A stretch of DNA of 64,000 nucleotides, taken from Blastobasis lacticolella. Taxonomy: Eukaryota > Arthropoda > Insecta > Lepidoptera > Blastobasidae. Numbering within the stretch: the stretch's first letter is position 1; each line of letters opens with the position of its first letter. Position numbers and translations under genes: made by a program. Under the pieces are notes generated by a model. The model was not told where the DNA came from and did no database searches. It saw only the letters and a program-made list of their open reading frames with translations. Location: NCBI GenBank assembly GCA_905147135.1, contig LR990061.1, positions 1 through 64,000 of the forward strand, read 5' to 3'. This document shows positions 10,740 to 22,587 of the stretch, piece by piece.

Positions 10740-10822
10740 CCTAACCTAACCTAACCTAACCTAACCTAACCTAACCTAACCTAACCTAACCTAACCTAAC
10801 CTAACCTAACCTAACCTAACCC
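10740..10822. repeat. Telomere repeat array after the plus-strand element
   Basis: About 16 CCTAA units directly following the poly(A) at 10739, ending in CCCAG where non-telomeric sequence begins. Confidence 0.95.
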
Positions 10823-12115
10823 AGTTGCGTGCCTCCCCTCGCCGCGAGAGCATCATTTTGAGTATTGCTCCACGTTTAAAAATTCGTTGTGACGGCAATT
10901 TTGCTTGGATTACAGTGAACCAAGTGTCGGAAGGTGCAGAATAGAAAAGTGCGTAAGAGGAAATAGTGCGCTTTGAAAAAATTTTACGCAGTGACAAAAT
11001 AGAAGGAAAAAACCCTCTAATTTGAGGTTATATTTTTGTTATAAAACTTTAAAAGAAAATTTACTCTGGGAGTAAGTTGACGATTTTCACCAAATTTTTT
11101 CCATCGTGTGACGGGAGCGGGGGACCATCCGACAAAAGTTTTTCCGGCATTTTCCGGTCAACCCCCTGGCCGGAAAATTGAAAAAAACAAGTTTAGCGGC
11201 TACATGAGGTCAAGGAAGGAGTCATCGTAGAAGTTTGCGACAAGAACAAGAACTTGAAGAAAGACAAGAGAAGACCTTTGGACAACATTTCAAAATTTTT
11301 GACATTCATAGGCTAAGTTATAGCTTTAATAAATTTCAACATTTGTAAGTCAATAACTTTTATTCTAGATCGACAACACATATTTTTACCTGAGCAGTCT
11401 GTTGCGCGCTTATGAGCTCTGTCGATTTACAAAAATTCAGATTTTTCGGATGGAAACTGAAGGAAATATTTACAATTTTGTGAAATTTCCTGAAAATTTC
11501 CGATTTTTGGTTATATTCTAAAACCATTAAAGTTTCTTTGAAATTTTATCTTTGCAATAGAAGCGTTTAGATTTTAGAAATTTTTTGATATATTTTTAAA
11601 AATTTTTTGTGGTATTGGTTCCGGAGTTATTACATTTTTAAACATTTCTTTCAAAATAAATAAAACTACTCATAATTTCAAAATTTTTCTTCAATAATTA
11701 TCATTAGGTAACATATTGGAACACTATTAATCGAAATTCTAGGCTTCTAGACCCATAGGGTCCAAAACTCCGCGAAAATCGCCATTTTGTATAAGATTTT
11801 AACTTTGTTTAGGGTTGAATATCTCTGGAACCAAGCGACTTAGAGAAACGTGGTTTTCAGTTTAGATTAAGGCAAGACTTGTAAAACCGCGTAGGACGCT
11901 TTTCAGGCGATTTCAGCGCCTGAAAATATTTTCGGCTGAAAGCGTTTTCAGGACAGAGAGGAGAAGACTCTGGAACCGGCACCCAAAACCCCGTGCTTCT
12001 ACGACGTCTGGAAGCCAAGATATCGGTCGTCAAAACCGGGTCTTGACAGGTGGCGGCCATTTTGTGAAAACTTTGCGTCGTCATAACTCCGGAACCACGG
12101 GGTGTAGGAGGTCCG
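10823..12115. other. AT-rich non-coding block of unknown origin
   Basis: About 1.3 kb with no convincing ORF. It begins directly after telomere repeats and ends where E4 gag similarity starts. It holds repeated near-motifs such as 'gccattttgt' (about 11780 and 12056) and 'tccgga/ctggaacca' (about 11620, 11830, 11970, 12090). The direct contact with CCTAA at its left end would fit the 5' UTR of a plus-strand telomeric element whose coding part is lost, but nothing proves this. Confidence 0.4.
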
Positions 12116-13993
12116 GACTTTCAGCAGGGCTGCTCCAGTCGACGCCCTCTTTATACGCAGGCCCGTTATTTCAAGTTCAGCCAGGTCTATTTTAGACCTG
12201 GCTTCTTTAATAACGGCTGCGTATGTGGTCGGCGGATCACTCGCCACAGCGTCAGGCTGCAAGGTCAGCAGCACAGCGGCCGTGCGGGGAGGACGCAGTT
12301 TACGCTGAGCTGCCTTTTGCAGTGCAGAAGTTGCAATCGGAGCTAAGCTAGTGTTTGCGTTGCCCCTACCTCTCTTCACTACTGTGACCCAAGATTGAGC
12401 CTGAAGGGCTGGTTGAGTATTATGTTTCGGGGCGATCGCTACCTGCCCTAAGCTCGAGCTTATTTGCTTTTCCCGTTTGCGGGCTTTCTTCTTGCGGGTT
12501 TTTGGCGCGAGGCTTGAGCCTGGTTGAGCCCTCGCAGCGGCCGCTGGCGCTGCACTCGGTTCCAACGGGGCTGGTGTGGGACGAGATGGGGGTCGGCGCA
12601 CTTGTTTGTCCATTGCCCTAGCTCTGTACGCCGCCAGAGGGGGTCGAAGGCGCGTCTCTGGAAGGAGGCGGTCCTCTAAGGAGTCGAGGCGAGCATTGAC
12701 CATGGTTCCGACCTGTTCCATAATACAGCGCCTCAACTATTCCTCCTTCTCAAAGGAACTCTTAGAAGACGCCGGGAGGGCCTCGCGACGCGCAGCACGT
12801 TCCCGCTGCAGGTCCGTCTTGAGTTCATCCAGCTCCTTTCTGAGCTGGACGATCTCCTCGTTCTGCTTAGAATTGGCCGCCAGCAGCAGATCCACCTCCA
12901 CAGTAGCAGATCGTTTGCTCAAACCTTCAACTGCTACCGCAATCGCAGCCGCAGCATCTTTTAGGGCACGAATGAATGTGCCCTTAAGGTGGCCGGACCT
13001 CGCAGCGACACGGTTGATTACAGCCACGCCATCCAGCACCTGGGTGCGGAGCGCAGAGGCCAGCTCAGCTTCCGACCCAACGACTGCTGGGTCCTTGAGC
13101 CTTGCTGCTACAGCCCTATGCATTTCAGTGGCCATTACGACCACTTCTTCCTCGGGTTCCATGCTGGGCGTTGCGGAGTAGTCGCGGCCTTGCTGGGGGT
13201 CTTCACTCGACCCAGTTTTGCTCATCAGCAGGCGTCTTCGACCTCGGCGAGCTGACGACGGTTTTGACGCGACACGAGACGTTTTCTTGGACGCCTGACT
13301 GCCAGCCGAGTCTGAGCCTGCGTTAACATCAGGATGCCTGCGTTTCCGCAAGAAGTGTGCCACGTTCTTGACGGAAGCTACAGACATGGCACTCGACTGG
13401 GAGTCTGTATCCGACAGCGACTGAGTGTTCTTCCCGAGTGTCACAAGAGGCAAACGCCCCAGGACCACTTGTGGCATGACAAATGTTCCTTCGACAGGCT
13501 CAAACGAACCCATCGCAGGCGAACTGCTCGCACCGCCCTTCTCAGGCACATCTTCAACGCCACCCGTTCTCGGGCTACTTTCATGGTATGTAAATGGTTC
13601 GAAGCCCATTTCAGACTCCGCAACAAGCGATGCGGGCGCGCTGCCAACTCCGCCGGTTTTCGAGTCTTTCATAACTCCGCCCTTCTCGGGCCTGTCATCA
13701 GTTAATTGGTTTGTCGTCTGAGCGTTAGGGTTATTCAGATAATTGCCCCCCCCGTATAAGATGGGGCAGCTCAAGTTCCCGCAGGAACTCGAGGAGGGAT
13801 TCCCCAGTATTTTGGGACCCTCCCGGGGAGTATTTTTATTAACTGACTTTTTCATTTTTACTTCGCCCTTCTCGGGCAGACTACTCAGACACGAAAACTT
13901 TTCAGCAATCGCGCCTTGACCGAGATAGTGGGGTGGGGGAGCGGTCACTCCGCACGCCACGGGGGTTATACTGCAGGGTTCCCCAGGTTGCAA
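12116..13993 (-). pseudogene. E4 ORF1 fragment with one nonsense codon
   Basis: Gag-like frame from 13993. It shows the shared EKGGV, KTGGV and VGSAPASLV blocks, a poly(G)-encoded ILYGGG stretch, basic patches, a KGTFIRALKDA motif (E2 has KGTFQRALKDS) and a coiled coil. An in-frame TAG at 12737-12739 interrupts it just before the block corresponding to LEDRLLPEKRLRPPLA. The same frame then continues through WVTVVKRGRG and SKIDLAELEI and ends at the breakpoint near 12116. The RRM-like remainder and the zinc knuckles are missing. Confidence 0.8.
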
Positions 13994-14396
13994 AAGCAGC
14001 CCTGCAGGTTTTAACGTCTTCGCTGACGGGTTGTTTTATAGTGATTGTCCTTTCACACGGCCTATCCTGAAAAGGACTGGGCCCCCGTTCCCGACCCCAG
14101 ACTGCGAAACGTGACCACAGCCGGTAAACGTCGGGGTTACGGTGTGTACCCTCATCCCAAGTGCCAACAGGCGACGTGAGAGGTCCGGCTCCCCTCTCAG
14201 CTCCTCTGAAAGCAGAGGAGGAGAGAGAAGCGGCGTCGGGTTATCAGCCAGTTGGCTACCAAGATCCCTCATGGGAAGTTAATAGCCAACCGCCCAGGGT
14301 GCACCGTCCCGGTCATGCTACTCTTCCCCCGGGTCGTAACCCAAAGGGACCAATAGCAAACCGGGCACACGAGGAGGTTACCCGACCGAGCACCCC
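12116..14396 (-). mobile_element. E4: 3'-truncated SART-like element, second gag subfamily
   Basis: The 5' end at 14396 (CCCC-AACC) and the leader motifs match E1/E2, but the ORF1 sequence is clearly divergent from the E1-E3/E6 type. The element breaks at about 12116 inside gag, before the cysteine motifs, and is joined to the AT-rich block on its left. No ORF2 or 3' UTR remains. Confidence 0.8.
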
Positions 14397-14410
14397 AACC
14401 TAACCTAACC
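14397..14410. repeat. Short telomere spacer between E4 and E5
   Basis: Three CCTAA-type units between the 5' end of E4 and the T tract of E5. Confidence 0.9.
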
Positions 14411-17400
14411 TTTTTTTTTTTTTTTTTTGTCATGGGGAAACGCGTTTAGGCGTACCCGCCGGCCTCGGGGGAGGCGGGCGGGTTATGCGGGACTCGAGGT
14501 CGCTGAGGGCGCCCCCCTACCCGCTAAAACCCCATGGTGACCCTCTCGGTGCATAGGAGGCGGAGTCCCGGGAAAACAAAGTATACTTCCGGTACCCCGC
14601 CAGCACCACTCGAGTCAGCGAGCTTCCTCACGAAACAGGCAGCGCGCCGGGCACAAGCACGCTGCCTCCTCTCGGGCCTCTCGGGTCGAACCATCTCGGG
14701 AGCCAGTCATTACATGAGCGGCAGATGATCCCCACATCTACCGCTCAGGCTCCCATTAAGGGGGAAGGTGGCGCACATATTCGCGCCTCCTGCGCCCGGC
14801 TCTCCGGACGCGTATCGGGTTCGCGAAGGCATCGCCCTCCCTCACCCGTTCTGCCGCCTCCTTCTGCGAGATCACTATCTCGCAGAAGTTCACCATTGCT
14901 GCCCATGACCTCTCGCTATCGACCATGGATTTAACCACGGCTGGTAGCGAGAGGTCGGCTCCCACCACTTCAACGAGCGCCGCACGCGGCGCTGCCCACT
15001 CCGGGCATTCCTCCAAAGTGTGCTGTGCCGAGTCTTCAGCACAGCCGCAGTGGTGACAGCACGTCGTTTCCTCCCTCCCGGCGATATTACACAGGAACTT
15101 TCCAAAGCAACCGTGCCCGGAGAGCACCTGCACCAGCCGGAAGGTGAGCGACCCTCTTCTGCGATCCACCCATGCTTTTAGTACGGGACGGATGGCCTCC
15201 ACCGTGCGCCCTCCAGCGCTAGGTGCCTCTAATTGTACCGCCCATACGCGGAGGGCCTGCTCACGGGCGTCCTGCCGCCACTGTGTCGCCTCTTGGCGCA
15301 CCGGTTCCACTCCGTCACGGCGTACCTCAGCTGTTCTGCGGTACATGTGTGCCAGGATCTCCGCTTCTAGATACCAGGGCAGGGTGCCCGCTAATACGCA
15401 TGCTGCCTCGTGCGATATCGTCCTGTATCCACGAATCGCCTTGACCGCAATCACTCGTTGTGACCTCCGCAAAAAGGCCTTATTTGCAGCAGTCAGCGCA
15501 TCAACCCATATTGGTGCCCCATAGAGAGCCATAGATGCAATCACCCCCATGTACAGCCTGCGGCAAGCCGCATTTGGCCCTCCCAGATTGGGCAATAGAC
15601 TGCCGAGTGCGTTAGCAGCCTTCACTAGTTTCGGCGATAGGCGTCGGAAATGTTCACGGAACGTCCACCGGCTATCCAAGACGATTCCCAGATATGGAAT
15701 CGCCGGTAGCACGGCGATTTGGACCCCTCCCACCATTATGGACGCTCCGCGGGGTGGCGCTTTCCGAGGCCCGTGAAAGCACACGGCCTCAGATTTGTTC
15801 AGGGCCACCTCCAGACCTAAGCCCCTTATCCGGCTCACTGTTTCGGCGACTCCCGCGGTGGCGAGGATACTGGCCTCCCTGAAGTCACGACCTTTTGCTG
15901 TGACGAGTGTATCGTCGGCATAACAGGTCAGCTCTACACCTCGAAGGGTTTCGCCTCGGAGCACGAAATCGTATCCGATGTTCCACAGGAGTGGTCCGAG
16001 GACTGATCCTTGTGGAACACCGCACACCATTGCTCTCTGGTGTTCACCATCCTGGGCCTGATAGGTCACAACTCTATCGGCCAGGTACGACGCTATAATG
16101 CGGCGCAGGTACAAGGGCACCCTAAAGAATGAGAGTGCCTCCATGATGCATGTCCAGGGCAAGGTATTAAAGGCATTGGCGATGTCTAACGAAACCGCCA
16201 AGACCACCTCGTTCTGGGAGACTGCTTCCTCAGCCAGCGTCCGAACGCGCTTGATCGCGTCGATGGTCGATCTGCCCGCTCGGAAGCCAAATTGCTTCTC
16301 CGATAAGTCGGGCCCTATTAGTGTCATGTGCTGGACGAGCCGGTTCGCAATGATACGCTCGAAGAGCTTGCCCGCCTCATCCAGCATCACAAGGGGCCGG
16401 TATCCTGACGGAGAGTCTGCTGGCCGGCCATTTTTTTGCAGGAGAACCAAGCGTCCGTTCTTCCACGGTCTCGGGAAAACACCCTGTTCGAGGCATGCCG
16501 TGAAGAGTCCACGAAGCCTCGGCTCAAGAGCATCTAATGCCAGGACCCAAGCCTTGCCAGGAATTCCATCCGGCCCGGGAGCAGTATTCTTGGCGCGCAG
16601 TCTTAATACCGCAGCTGCCAACTCACCAGGCGTCACCTCTGGCGGAGGGTCCTCAACAAAAAACGCCGTAGGTTGTTCCATCGGTGGGGGTGTGGGTTCC
16701 GCTCTGCTGGGAAATAAAACCGATAGCACCCTCTCAAGGAAATCAGGTTGGAGGGTTTGAGTCAATGGTGGAGTCCAGGAGCGGAGCTTTCCTCTTACCA
16801 TGCGGTAAGGGCGACCCCATGGGTCGCGATTCAACGATGCGAGCATTTCTTCACGGGCTATCCTTTTTGCTCGGCTGATGGCCGCTTGGAGCGCCTTCTT
16901 CCGTTCTCTGTATGTTGTTAAGCGAAGATCCTCTTCGTCCGCGTTTCGACGCGGCCACCTTCTACATCTGGTGTACTGGCGACGTGCGGCCATACAGTCT
17001 TCACGCAATTGTGCGATTTCAGCAGTCCACCAGTACACCTGGCGTTTAGGGGCGAATGGTTTGGATCGAGGCATCGCCGCATCGCACACGTGCGTCATTG
17101 CCTCCCGGAACCACTCAGCCTCTTCCTCGACGTCTATGTGGCCGTTAGGTGCTGGAACCCAAGCTTGGACCTCCGCTGCTGTGGCAAGGATCTCCGAGTC
17201 GAGTCGCTTGAGGGCCCAACGTGGACCAGTTGGTACCGGCATTGACCTGTGTAGGTTGTTTGGGCTGACCTGGAGAGCAGAGAAGTCCCACCGGATGTAC
17301 CGGTGGTCTGACAGAGTCTCGATGCTTTCCACGACTACCCAGTTCTCAACACGGCGTGCTAAAGCATTGCTAGCGAATGAGATGTCCACTATCGAGCCGC

Positions 17401-17712
17401 CTTGATGACGTACGCATGTCTCCACCGTTCCCCTGTTGAGCAAGGACAGAGCGTTTGAGATGGCCCACTCCTCCAAAGCTGCGCCACGCGCATCTGTAGC
17501 TGGAGAACCCCAAGCCGTGCACTTGGCGTTAAAGTCTCCCGCCAAAAGCACAGGAACAGGATGATTTTGACCAATTAAGGCTCCGATCCGCGCCAATAGA
17601 TCTTCAAATTCGACTAGAGGTCGATTTGGAGAAAAATAGACCCCTATGGTCATGAATCCCCTCAGTTTTACGGCCACGAAGCCATCTCCTCTTATGACTT
17701 GGTCATATGGTT
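14411..17712 (-). mobile_element. E5: SART-like element with nearly complete ORF2, 5' truncated
   Basis: The T tract (14411-14428) is joined to AACC. The terminal 260 bases or so of the 3' UTR match E1-E3 up to about 14688 and then continue into sequence leading to ORF2. This shows that the gag-only elements and this ORF2-bearing element share one 3' end. The 5' side stops at about 17712, inside the endonuclease N-terminus, where the TAA-repeat tail of another LINE abuts. ORF1 and the leader are absent. Confidence 0.88.
14756..17712 (-). CDS. E5 ORF2: endonuclease / reverse transcriptase, N-terminally truncated
   Basis: Encodes the enzyme for target-primed reverse transcription. From the Met at 17677, residues 47-50 are GDFN and 123-126 SDHR, both endonuclease motifs of the APE-like family. 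Residues about 345-640 are the RT with SPSGYRPLVMLD, QFGFRAGRSTIDAI, SLDIANAFNTLPW, GVPQGSVLGPLLWN and the catalytic YADD at 586-589. A C-x2-C-x8-H-x4-C motif lies at about 874-891. The protein ends in YVRHLPP. The frame is uninterrupted for 973 aa. Codons upstream of the Met (to 17712, VIRGDGFVAVKLRGF) still belong to the endonuclease, so the true start is lost. Good match to the R1 clade; no RNase H is seen. Confidence 0.9.
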
Positions 17713-19755
17713 GTAATAATAATAATAATAATAATTCATTTATTCAAGTGACCAGACTCATTGTGTTAGTAATTTCTTACTCTATTTGTTAGTGCAGCTA
17801 TAAATAATACAAATTAACAAATATAATTAATTAAACTTTACATTTCAATAATTTCTCACATGTCGCTGGCAGCAGTGAGACAAGTATGGGCAGTCGAGCC
17901 TGTCTGCGATCATTGCCAGGATGCTGTTGGGGCTGGCCCGCACTCTGCTGACCAGGGATGCTGCTCTTTTGCGCATTGTGGCGTAGAAACATTCCACGCG
18001 CGCCTCCGCAAACATGCCTGAAGCACTGCAGTAGCGACCCAGCCTCAACAGCACCCTGAACGCATTATTGAACTGGACGCGAAGAGATCCATACGCTTTT
18101 CGAGTATAATTAGCCCACAGGCTACACGTGTAAAAGGATGTACAAAAGGCTCTAAATAGAGCTACCTTGACCTGATGTGAACAACGTGTAAACCTGCGAG
18201 CTATCATATTTGCTCTCACTGATAGAGCCCTTCGCTCCCGCTCAATATCCTCATTGTCCTTCAGGCTAGTCGTGACAATGTGTCCTAAATATTTAAATGT
18301 ATCCACTCTCTCTAGGGGAGACCCGTTTAATACAATGGGTGGTACTTCAAGTATGCGCTTAGAACCGACTTCAAACACCATGTATTGGCTCTTTTTTACA
18401 TTATATCGTAGCCCATGCGTTTCTGCGTAAGACTCACACTCCTTCAACAAGTTACGCAGGCCACAGACCGACGCGCTCAGCAGAACCATGTCGTCCGCGT
18501 AGCTCAAATTATTAACACAGATTCCATCTATATGACATCCGACATGGCGACTGCTGAGCGCGACGATCAGTGCATTTATATATAAATTGAAAAGTGCCGG
18601 AGAAGTCAGGCCTCCTTGCCTCACCCCGCATTCTAACCTATACGGTTCCGATAATGTACCTGCCCATCTGACGCTATTGATCTGGTTTCCATACCAATAT
18701 TTAAAAACGTTAATGATTTCCCTAGGGACATTTACATCACTAAGTTTTTTCCAAAGTATGTCATATGAAACCAGATCAAAAGCCCTCGATAGATCAAGGA
18801 AGCACGCGTAAACTGGCGTTTTACGAGCTGTGTAGTATCTGATGGTGTGCTTAAGGCACAATACCGCGCTCTCCGTTGACAGTCCTGGCCTAAAGCCGAA
18901 CTGGTTATCATGCAGCTGCAAACATTTATCTAATTGTGAATTAAGCACACCATCAAACACTTTAGCAATAATGGTCGCCAAAGAGATTGGCCTATAATTG
19001 TGCTTATCTGAGGTATCGCCTGTTTTGTTTTTAACTATTGGCACTACAATTGTCTTAAGCATCTCTGTAGGAATATAAGAGTGACTCATACAGGCATTAA
19101 ACAATAATGACAACACTCTAGATATGTGAGGCCCAGCATATCGAAGATGCTCAATGCTGAGCCCATCGTGACCAGGGGACCTGCCTCTAGCCATTCCACT
19201 TATCACTTTAGCTATCGCTTTAGCACTAAATCTAGTCCCAACTGTATCACCATGCGACTCAGCATCCAGCACCGACATCGAGGGCTGTCGTGATTGAACA
19301 TAGAAATGCTCCCTAAATATGTCAGCAATGCCCTTAGGGTCACTAACGCCGTCTACACTCGCAGGAAGGCTAGGCCGAACATTCAACTTGCTGGTGTGCT
19401 TCCAAAACCCGCGAAAGTCGTTATTTCCGTATTTCGAAGCTAAGACATCCATTTTAACTTGATCTTGGTGATCTTGGCACCATTTCAATCTTGATTTAAA
19501 TACTTTTCTTGCTTGACACATTTCCTCATAAATGCGACCACGATTAGGCCGCCCATACATGCACCAAGTATCATATTTCAGCCCAGCCACCCTGTGAGTT
19601 TCTCCTACATGCTTGTTCCAGCCGGCAACGACCGGCCTACGCTTCCGCCTGCCAGTTTCCCGACCCGCCCGGGCCGCCTCAGAGAGGGCAGATACAACAT
19701 CTTGATACAAATTGTCTATAACGGACTTATGGCCCACATTATGGGCTCGATCTCG
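17713..19755 (-). mobile_element. Non-telomeric LINE with TAA-repeat tail, 5' truncated
   Basis: Minus-strand LINE whose 3' end is a TAA/ATT microsatellite (about 17713-17735) rather than poly(A), a feature of CR1/L2-like LINEs. A 3' UTR of about 110 bases follows its stop. On the 5' side it meets the 3' UTR of E6 at about 19755. The flanks belong to two different telomeric elements, so this is not a simple insertion into one of them. Confidence 0.7.
17845..19755 (-). CDS. LINE reverse transcriptase, N-terminally truncated
   Basis: Open frame of about 640 aa of LINE origin. RT motifs are HNYRPISLATIIAKVFD, DNQFGFRPGLSTESAVL, ACFLDLSRAFDLVSYD, LECGVRQGGLTSPALFNLYI, the catalytic YADD in NLSYADDMVLL, and YLGHIV. 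The endonuclease is absent, lost beyond the junction at about 19755. The frame happens to stay open for another 66 bases into E6 sequence, so the upstream Met at 19821 is not native. The clade is uncertain (CR1/L2-like suggested by the repeat tail); it clearly differs from the telomeric ORF2s, which have GVPQGSV. Confidence 0.8.
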   Translation of the reverse strand, partial: RDRAHNVGHKSVIDNLYQDVVSALSEAARAGRETGRRKRRPVVAGWNKHVGETHRVAGLKYDTWCMYGRPNRGRIYEEMCQARKVFKSRLKWCQDHQDQVKMDVLASKYGNNDFRGFWKHTSKLNVRPSLPASVDGVSDPKGIADIFREHFYVQSRQPSMSVLDAESHGDTVGTRFSAKAIAKVISGMARGRSPGHDGLSIEHLRYAGPHISRVLSLLFNACMSHSYIPTEMLKTIVVPIVKNKTGDTSDKHNYRPISLATIIAKVFDGVLNSQLDKCLQLHDNQFGFRPGLSTESAVLCLKHTIRYYTARKTPVYACFLDLSRAFDLVSYDILWKKLSDVNVPREIINVFKYWYGNQINSVRWAGTLSEPYRLECGVRQGGLTSPALFNLYINALIVALSSRHVGCHIDGICVNNLSYADDMVLLSASVCGLRNLLKECESYAETHGLRYNVKKSQYMVFEVGSKRILEVPPIVLNGSPLERVDTFKYLGHIVTTSLKDNEDIERERRALSVRANMIARRFTRCSHQVKVALFRAFCTSFYTCSLWANYTRKAYGSLRVQFNNAFRVLLRLGRYCSASGMFAEARVECFYATMRKRAASLVSRVRASPNSILAMIADRLDCPYLSHCCQRHVRNY

Positions 19756-19891
19756 GGGAGTGAGCTTTAGGCCCACTCCCAAAACTGCTAGAAGCATCGA
19801 CGTGTTGGGACACTTCAACACGTCGCTACGCCTACTCGGGGCCTCTTACCTGGGCGACAAACAGCCCCTCTGTTTCTCACCCGAGACCCAG

Positions 19892-22586
19892 TTAGGGGGG
19901 GAGGTGGCGCGCATGTTCACGCCGCCTTCGCCCAACTCTCCGACGGCGGATCGGGTCCGAGAGAATGTCATCCTCTCTCGCCCTTTCCGCCGCTTCCTTC
20001 TGCAATATTGTCACTTCGCAGAAGTCGACTACGGCTTGCCATGCCCGCTCGCTATCGACCATACATTTTACCACAGCCGACAGCGAGAGGTCAGCCCCCA
20101 CTGCCGCGATCAGATGAGCTCGCGGTTCGGCCCAAGCCGGACATACCGCCAGGGTATGCTGCGCTGTATCATCAGCCCAGCCACACGCGTGACACTCTGG
20201 TGTCATCTCTCGCCTTGCCACCCCGTGCAAATACTTGCCAAAGCAGCCGTGCTCTGACAACATCTGCACAAGGCGGAAAGTGAGCTGTCCTTTTCGCTTC
20301 TCAGCCCAAGGCCGTAATATTGGCCGAATGGCGTCGATAGTGCGATGCCCGGCGGAAGGTTCTATGAGCCTTTCTTCCCACTCTGAGAAGAGATTGTCCC
20401 GGAGGCGGTCCCGCACGGCTCCAATTTCACGTGGGGCCCAAAGCTCGCCATTCCGCTTTGCCTCCGCGCATTGGAAATACAAGCCAGCCTGCACCCCGGC
20501 TTCCAGGTCCCAGGGTGGGGTACCCGCCAACACGCACGCCGCTTCAAAAGATATGGTGCGGTACCCACGAATGACTCTGACCGCCATAACCCGTTGCGAC
20601 CTTCGCAAGATAGTGTTATTGTGCCTGGTCAGAGCGTCATGTCACACTGGAGCTCCATAGAGCGCCATGGATTTCAAAATCCCGGAGTAGAGACGTCGAC
20701 AGCTCGCCTCTGGTCCTCCCAGGTTGGGCATCAATTTGCTCAATGCTCCAGAAGCTTTTAAAAGCTTAGGGGCGAGCTGACGGAAATGTTCACAGAATTT
20801 CCACCTCCCGTCCAGCTCTAGCCCTAGGTACCGCATGGATGACTGCAAGTTAATACGCACTCCGCTTACCATAATACCAGCACCCCGTGGCGGTGCATTT
20901 CGAGGTCCGTGAAAACACACGGCCTCAGATTTATGAAGCGCGACTTCCAGGCCCAATAGTCTCACGCGGCGCACGACTTGCGCAACGCCAGCGGTAGCAA
21001 TGTGCATGGCCTCCTGGTGGGTCCTTCTGCGAGATGTAACCAAGGTGTCGTCTGCGTAGCAGAATACGTCGACGCCCCTCAGATTGTCTCCGCGGAGGAC
21101 CCAATCATAGCCGATATTCCATAATAGCGGCCCCATCACCGACCCTTGTGGGACCCCGCAGGCCATTTCCCTAGCCTTCCACCCGTTTTGAGTAGGAAAC
21201 TCCACAGTCCTCTCTGCGAGGGAGTCGTCTACCAGCTGGCGCAGGTAGAGGGGCACACCGTGATAGCGTAGTGCCTCCCTTATGCTACTCCAGGGCAAGC
21301 TGTTGAAGGCGTTGGCGATATCAAGTGACACTGCCAAAACAACCTCGCCCCGGGCTACAGCTTCTTGCGCCAACATTTTCACACTTAAGATCGCGTCGAT
21401 CGTGGATCTGCCTCTGCGAAAGCCAAACTGATGTTCGGAGAGGTCCGGACCCGTCGTCTCGAGATATTTAATGATACGGCTGGCAACGACACGTTCGAAG
21501 AGCTTGGCGTCCTCATCGAGCATCACTAACGGGCGGTACCCTGAAGGCGAGTCTGCAGGGCGTCCCTCCTTCCGCAGAAGCACCAGTCGACCCTTCTTCC
21601 ACGCAGCTGGGATTTTCCCCTGTTCGAGGCACGCACTAAAAAGACGCCGTAGTCGCGGCTCCAGGACGTCAAGGGCCCGAGCTAGCACCTTTCCCGGAAT
21701 TCCGTCGGGTCCCGGGGCAGTATTTTTAGCTCTGAGCCTCATGATGGCGGCTTCTAACTCCCCTGCAGTTACCTCCGAAGCAGCTTCTCCGTCGCGCACC
21801 GTGGCCGAAGCCACCATACTTGGAGGAGTATGCTGACCTCTTTGAGGAAATAAGGCCACGACGATGTCGTTCACGAGCGGAGGCTCGAGCGTTTCAGTGA
21901 GCGGAGGAGCCCAGGGACGTATCTTAGCTCGAGCTGCTTTATAAGGCCTTCCCCAGGGATCTCTATTTAACGTCTCTAACATTTCTTCCATTTTAAGAGA
22001 CTTGGCTTCGCTAATAGCTACCCTTAATGCCGTGCGGGCCTCGTTATATGCTGCATACAGGTTGACTTCATCGTTGCCGTCCCGTTGCCGTCTTCGGCGA
22101 TATCGGGTGTATAGGCGTCTGGCTACAATGCACGCATCGCGCAGCAGAGCGATTTCGTGCGACCACCAATACACCCAACGCCTGGGAGGGCAGGGCCTGG
22201 CCCGAGGCATTGCCGCATCGCAAATATGCGTCATGGCGTTCCGAAACCAATCCCTTTCGGCATCCAGTGCCACAGGTTCATCTGGTATTGGCACCCACGC
22301 TTGCACGTTGGCCGCAGCCTCTAAAAAATCGTGATCTAACCGGATCAAAACCCAGCGCGGGCCCTCTTGGACAGAGGACTGAGCTGGAACAGTTCTACTT
22401 CTTGTAGGGAGAACACAGAGATCGAACCGAATGTAACGGTGATCTGAGAGCGTCTCAACGTCCTCCACTACGTTCCAACACTGAACACGGCATGCTAAGG
22501 CAGGGCTTGCAAACGTGACGTCTACAATGGACCCACCCTGCTGTCGTACACACGTGTCTACATGACCCTGGTTTAGGAAATTTTGG
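19892..22586 (-). pseudogene. E6 ORF2, N-terminally truncated, one nonsense codon
   Basis: R1-clade ORF2 lacking the first part of the endonuclease. It retains VTFASPALACRVQ and the SDHRYIRFD motif, then the RT (SPSGYRPLVMLD, QFGFRRGRSTIDAI, SLDIANAFNSLPW, GVPQGSVMGPLLWN, catalytic CYADDTLVT), followed by LYGAPV. The next codon, Trp in E5, is TGA here (20642-20644). The frame is otherwise continuous to the C-terminal motif CHACGWADDTAQHTLAVCP and the end ARHLPP at 19892. A single substitution, not a frameshift, separates the two open stretches. Confidence 0.82.
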
Positions 22587-22587
22587 A

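Noticed and set aside
17713..19755. Simple insertion of the LINE into one SART element
   Set aside because: The left flank is an endonuclease N-terminus (E5), while the right flank is the 3' UTR of a different element (E6). Removing the LINE does not restore one element.
17845..19821. Met at 19,821 as the true start of the LINE reverse transcriptase
   Set aside because: The first 66 bases or so of this reading are E6 3' UTR sequence (they match 25,380-25,450), so the frame crosses an element junction.
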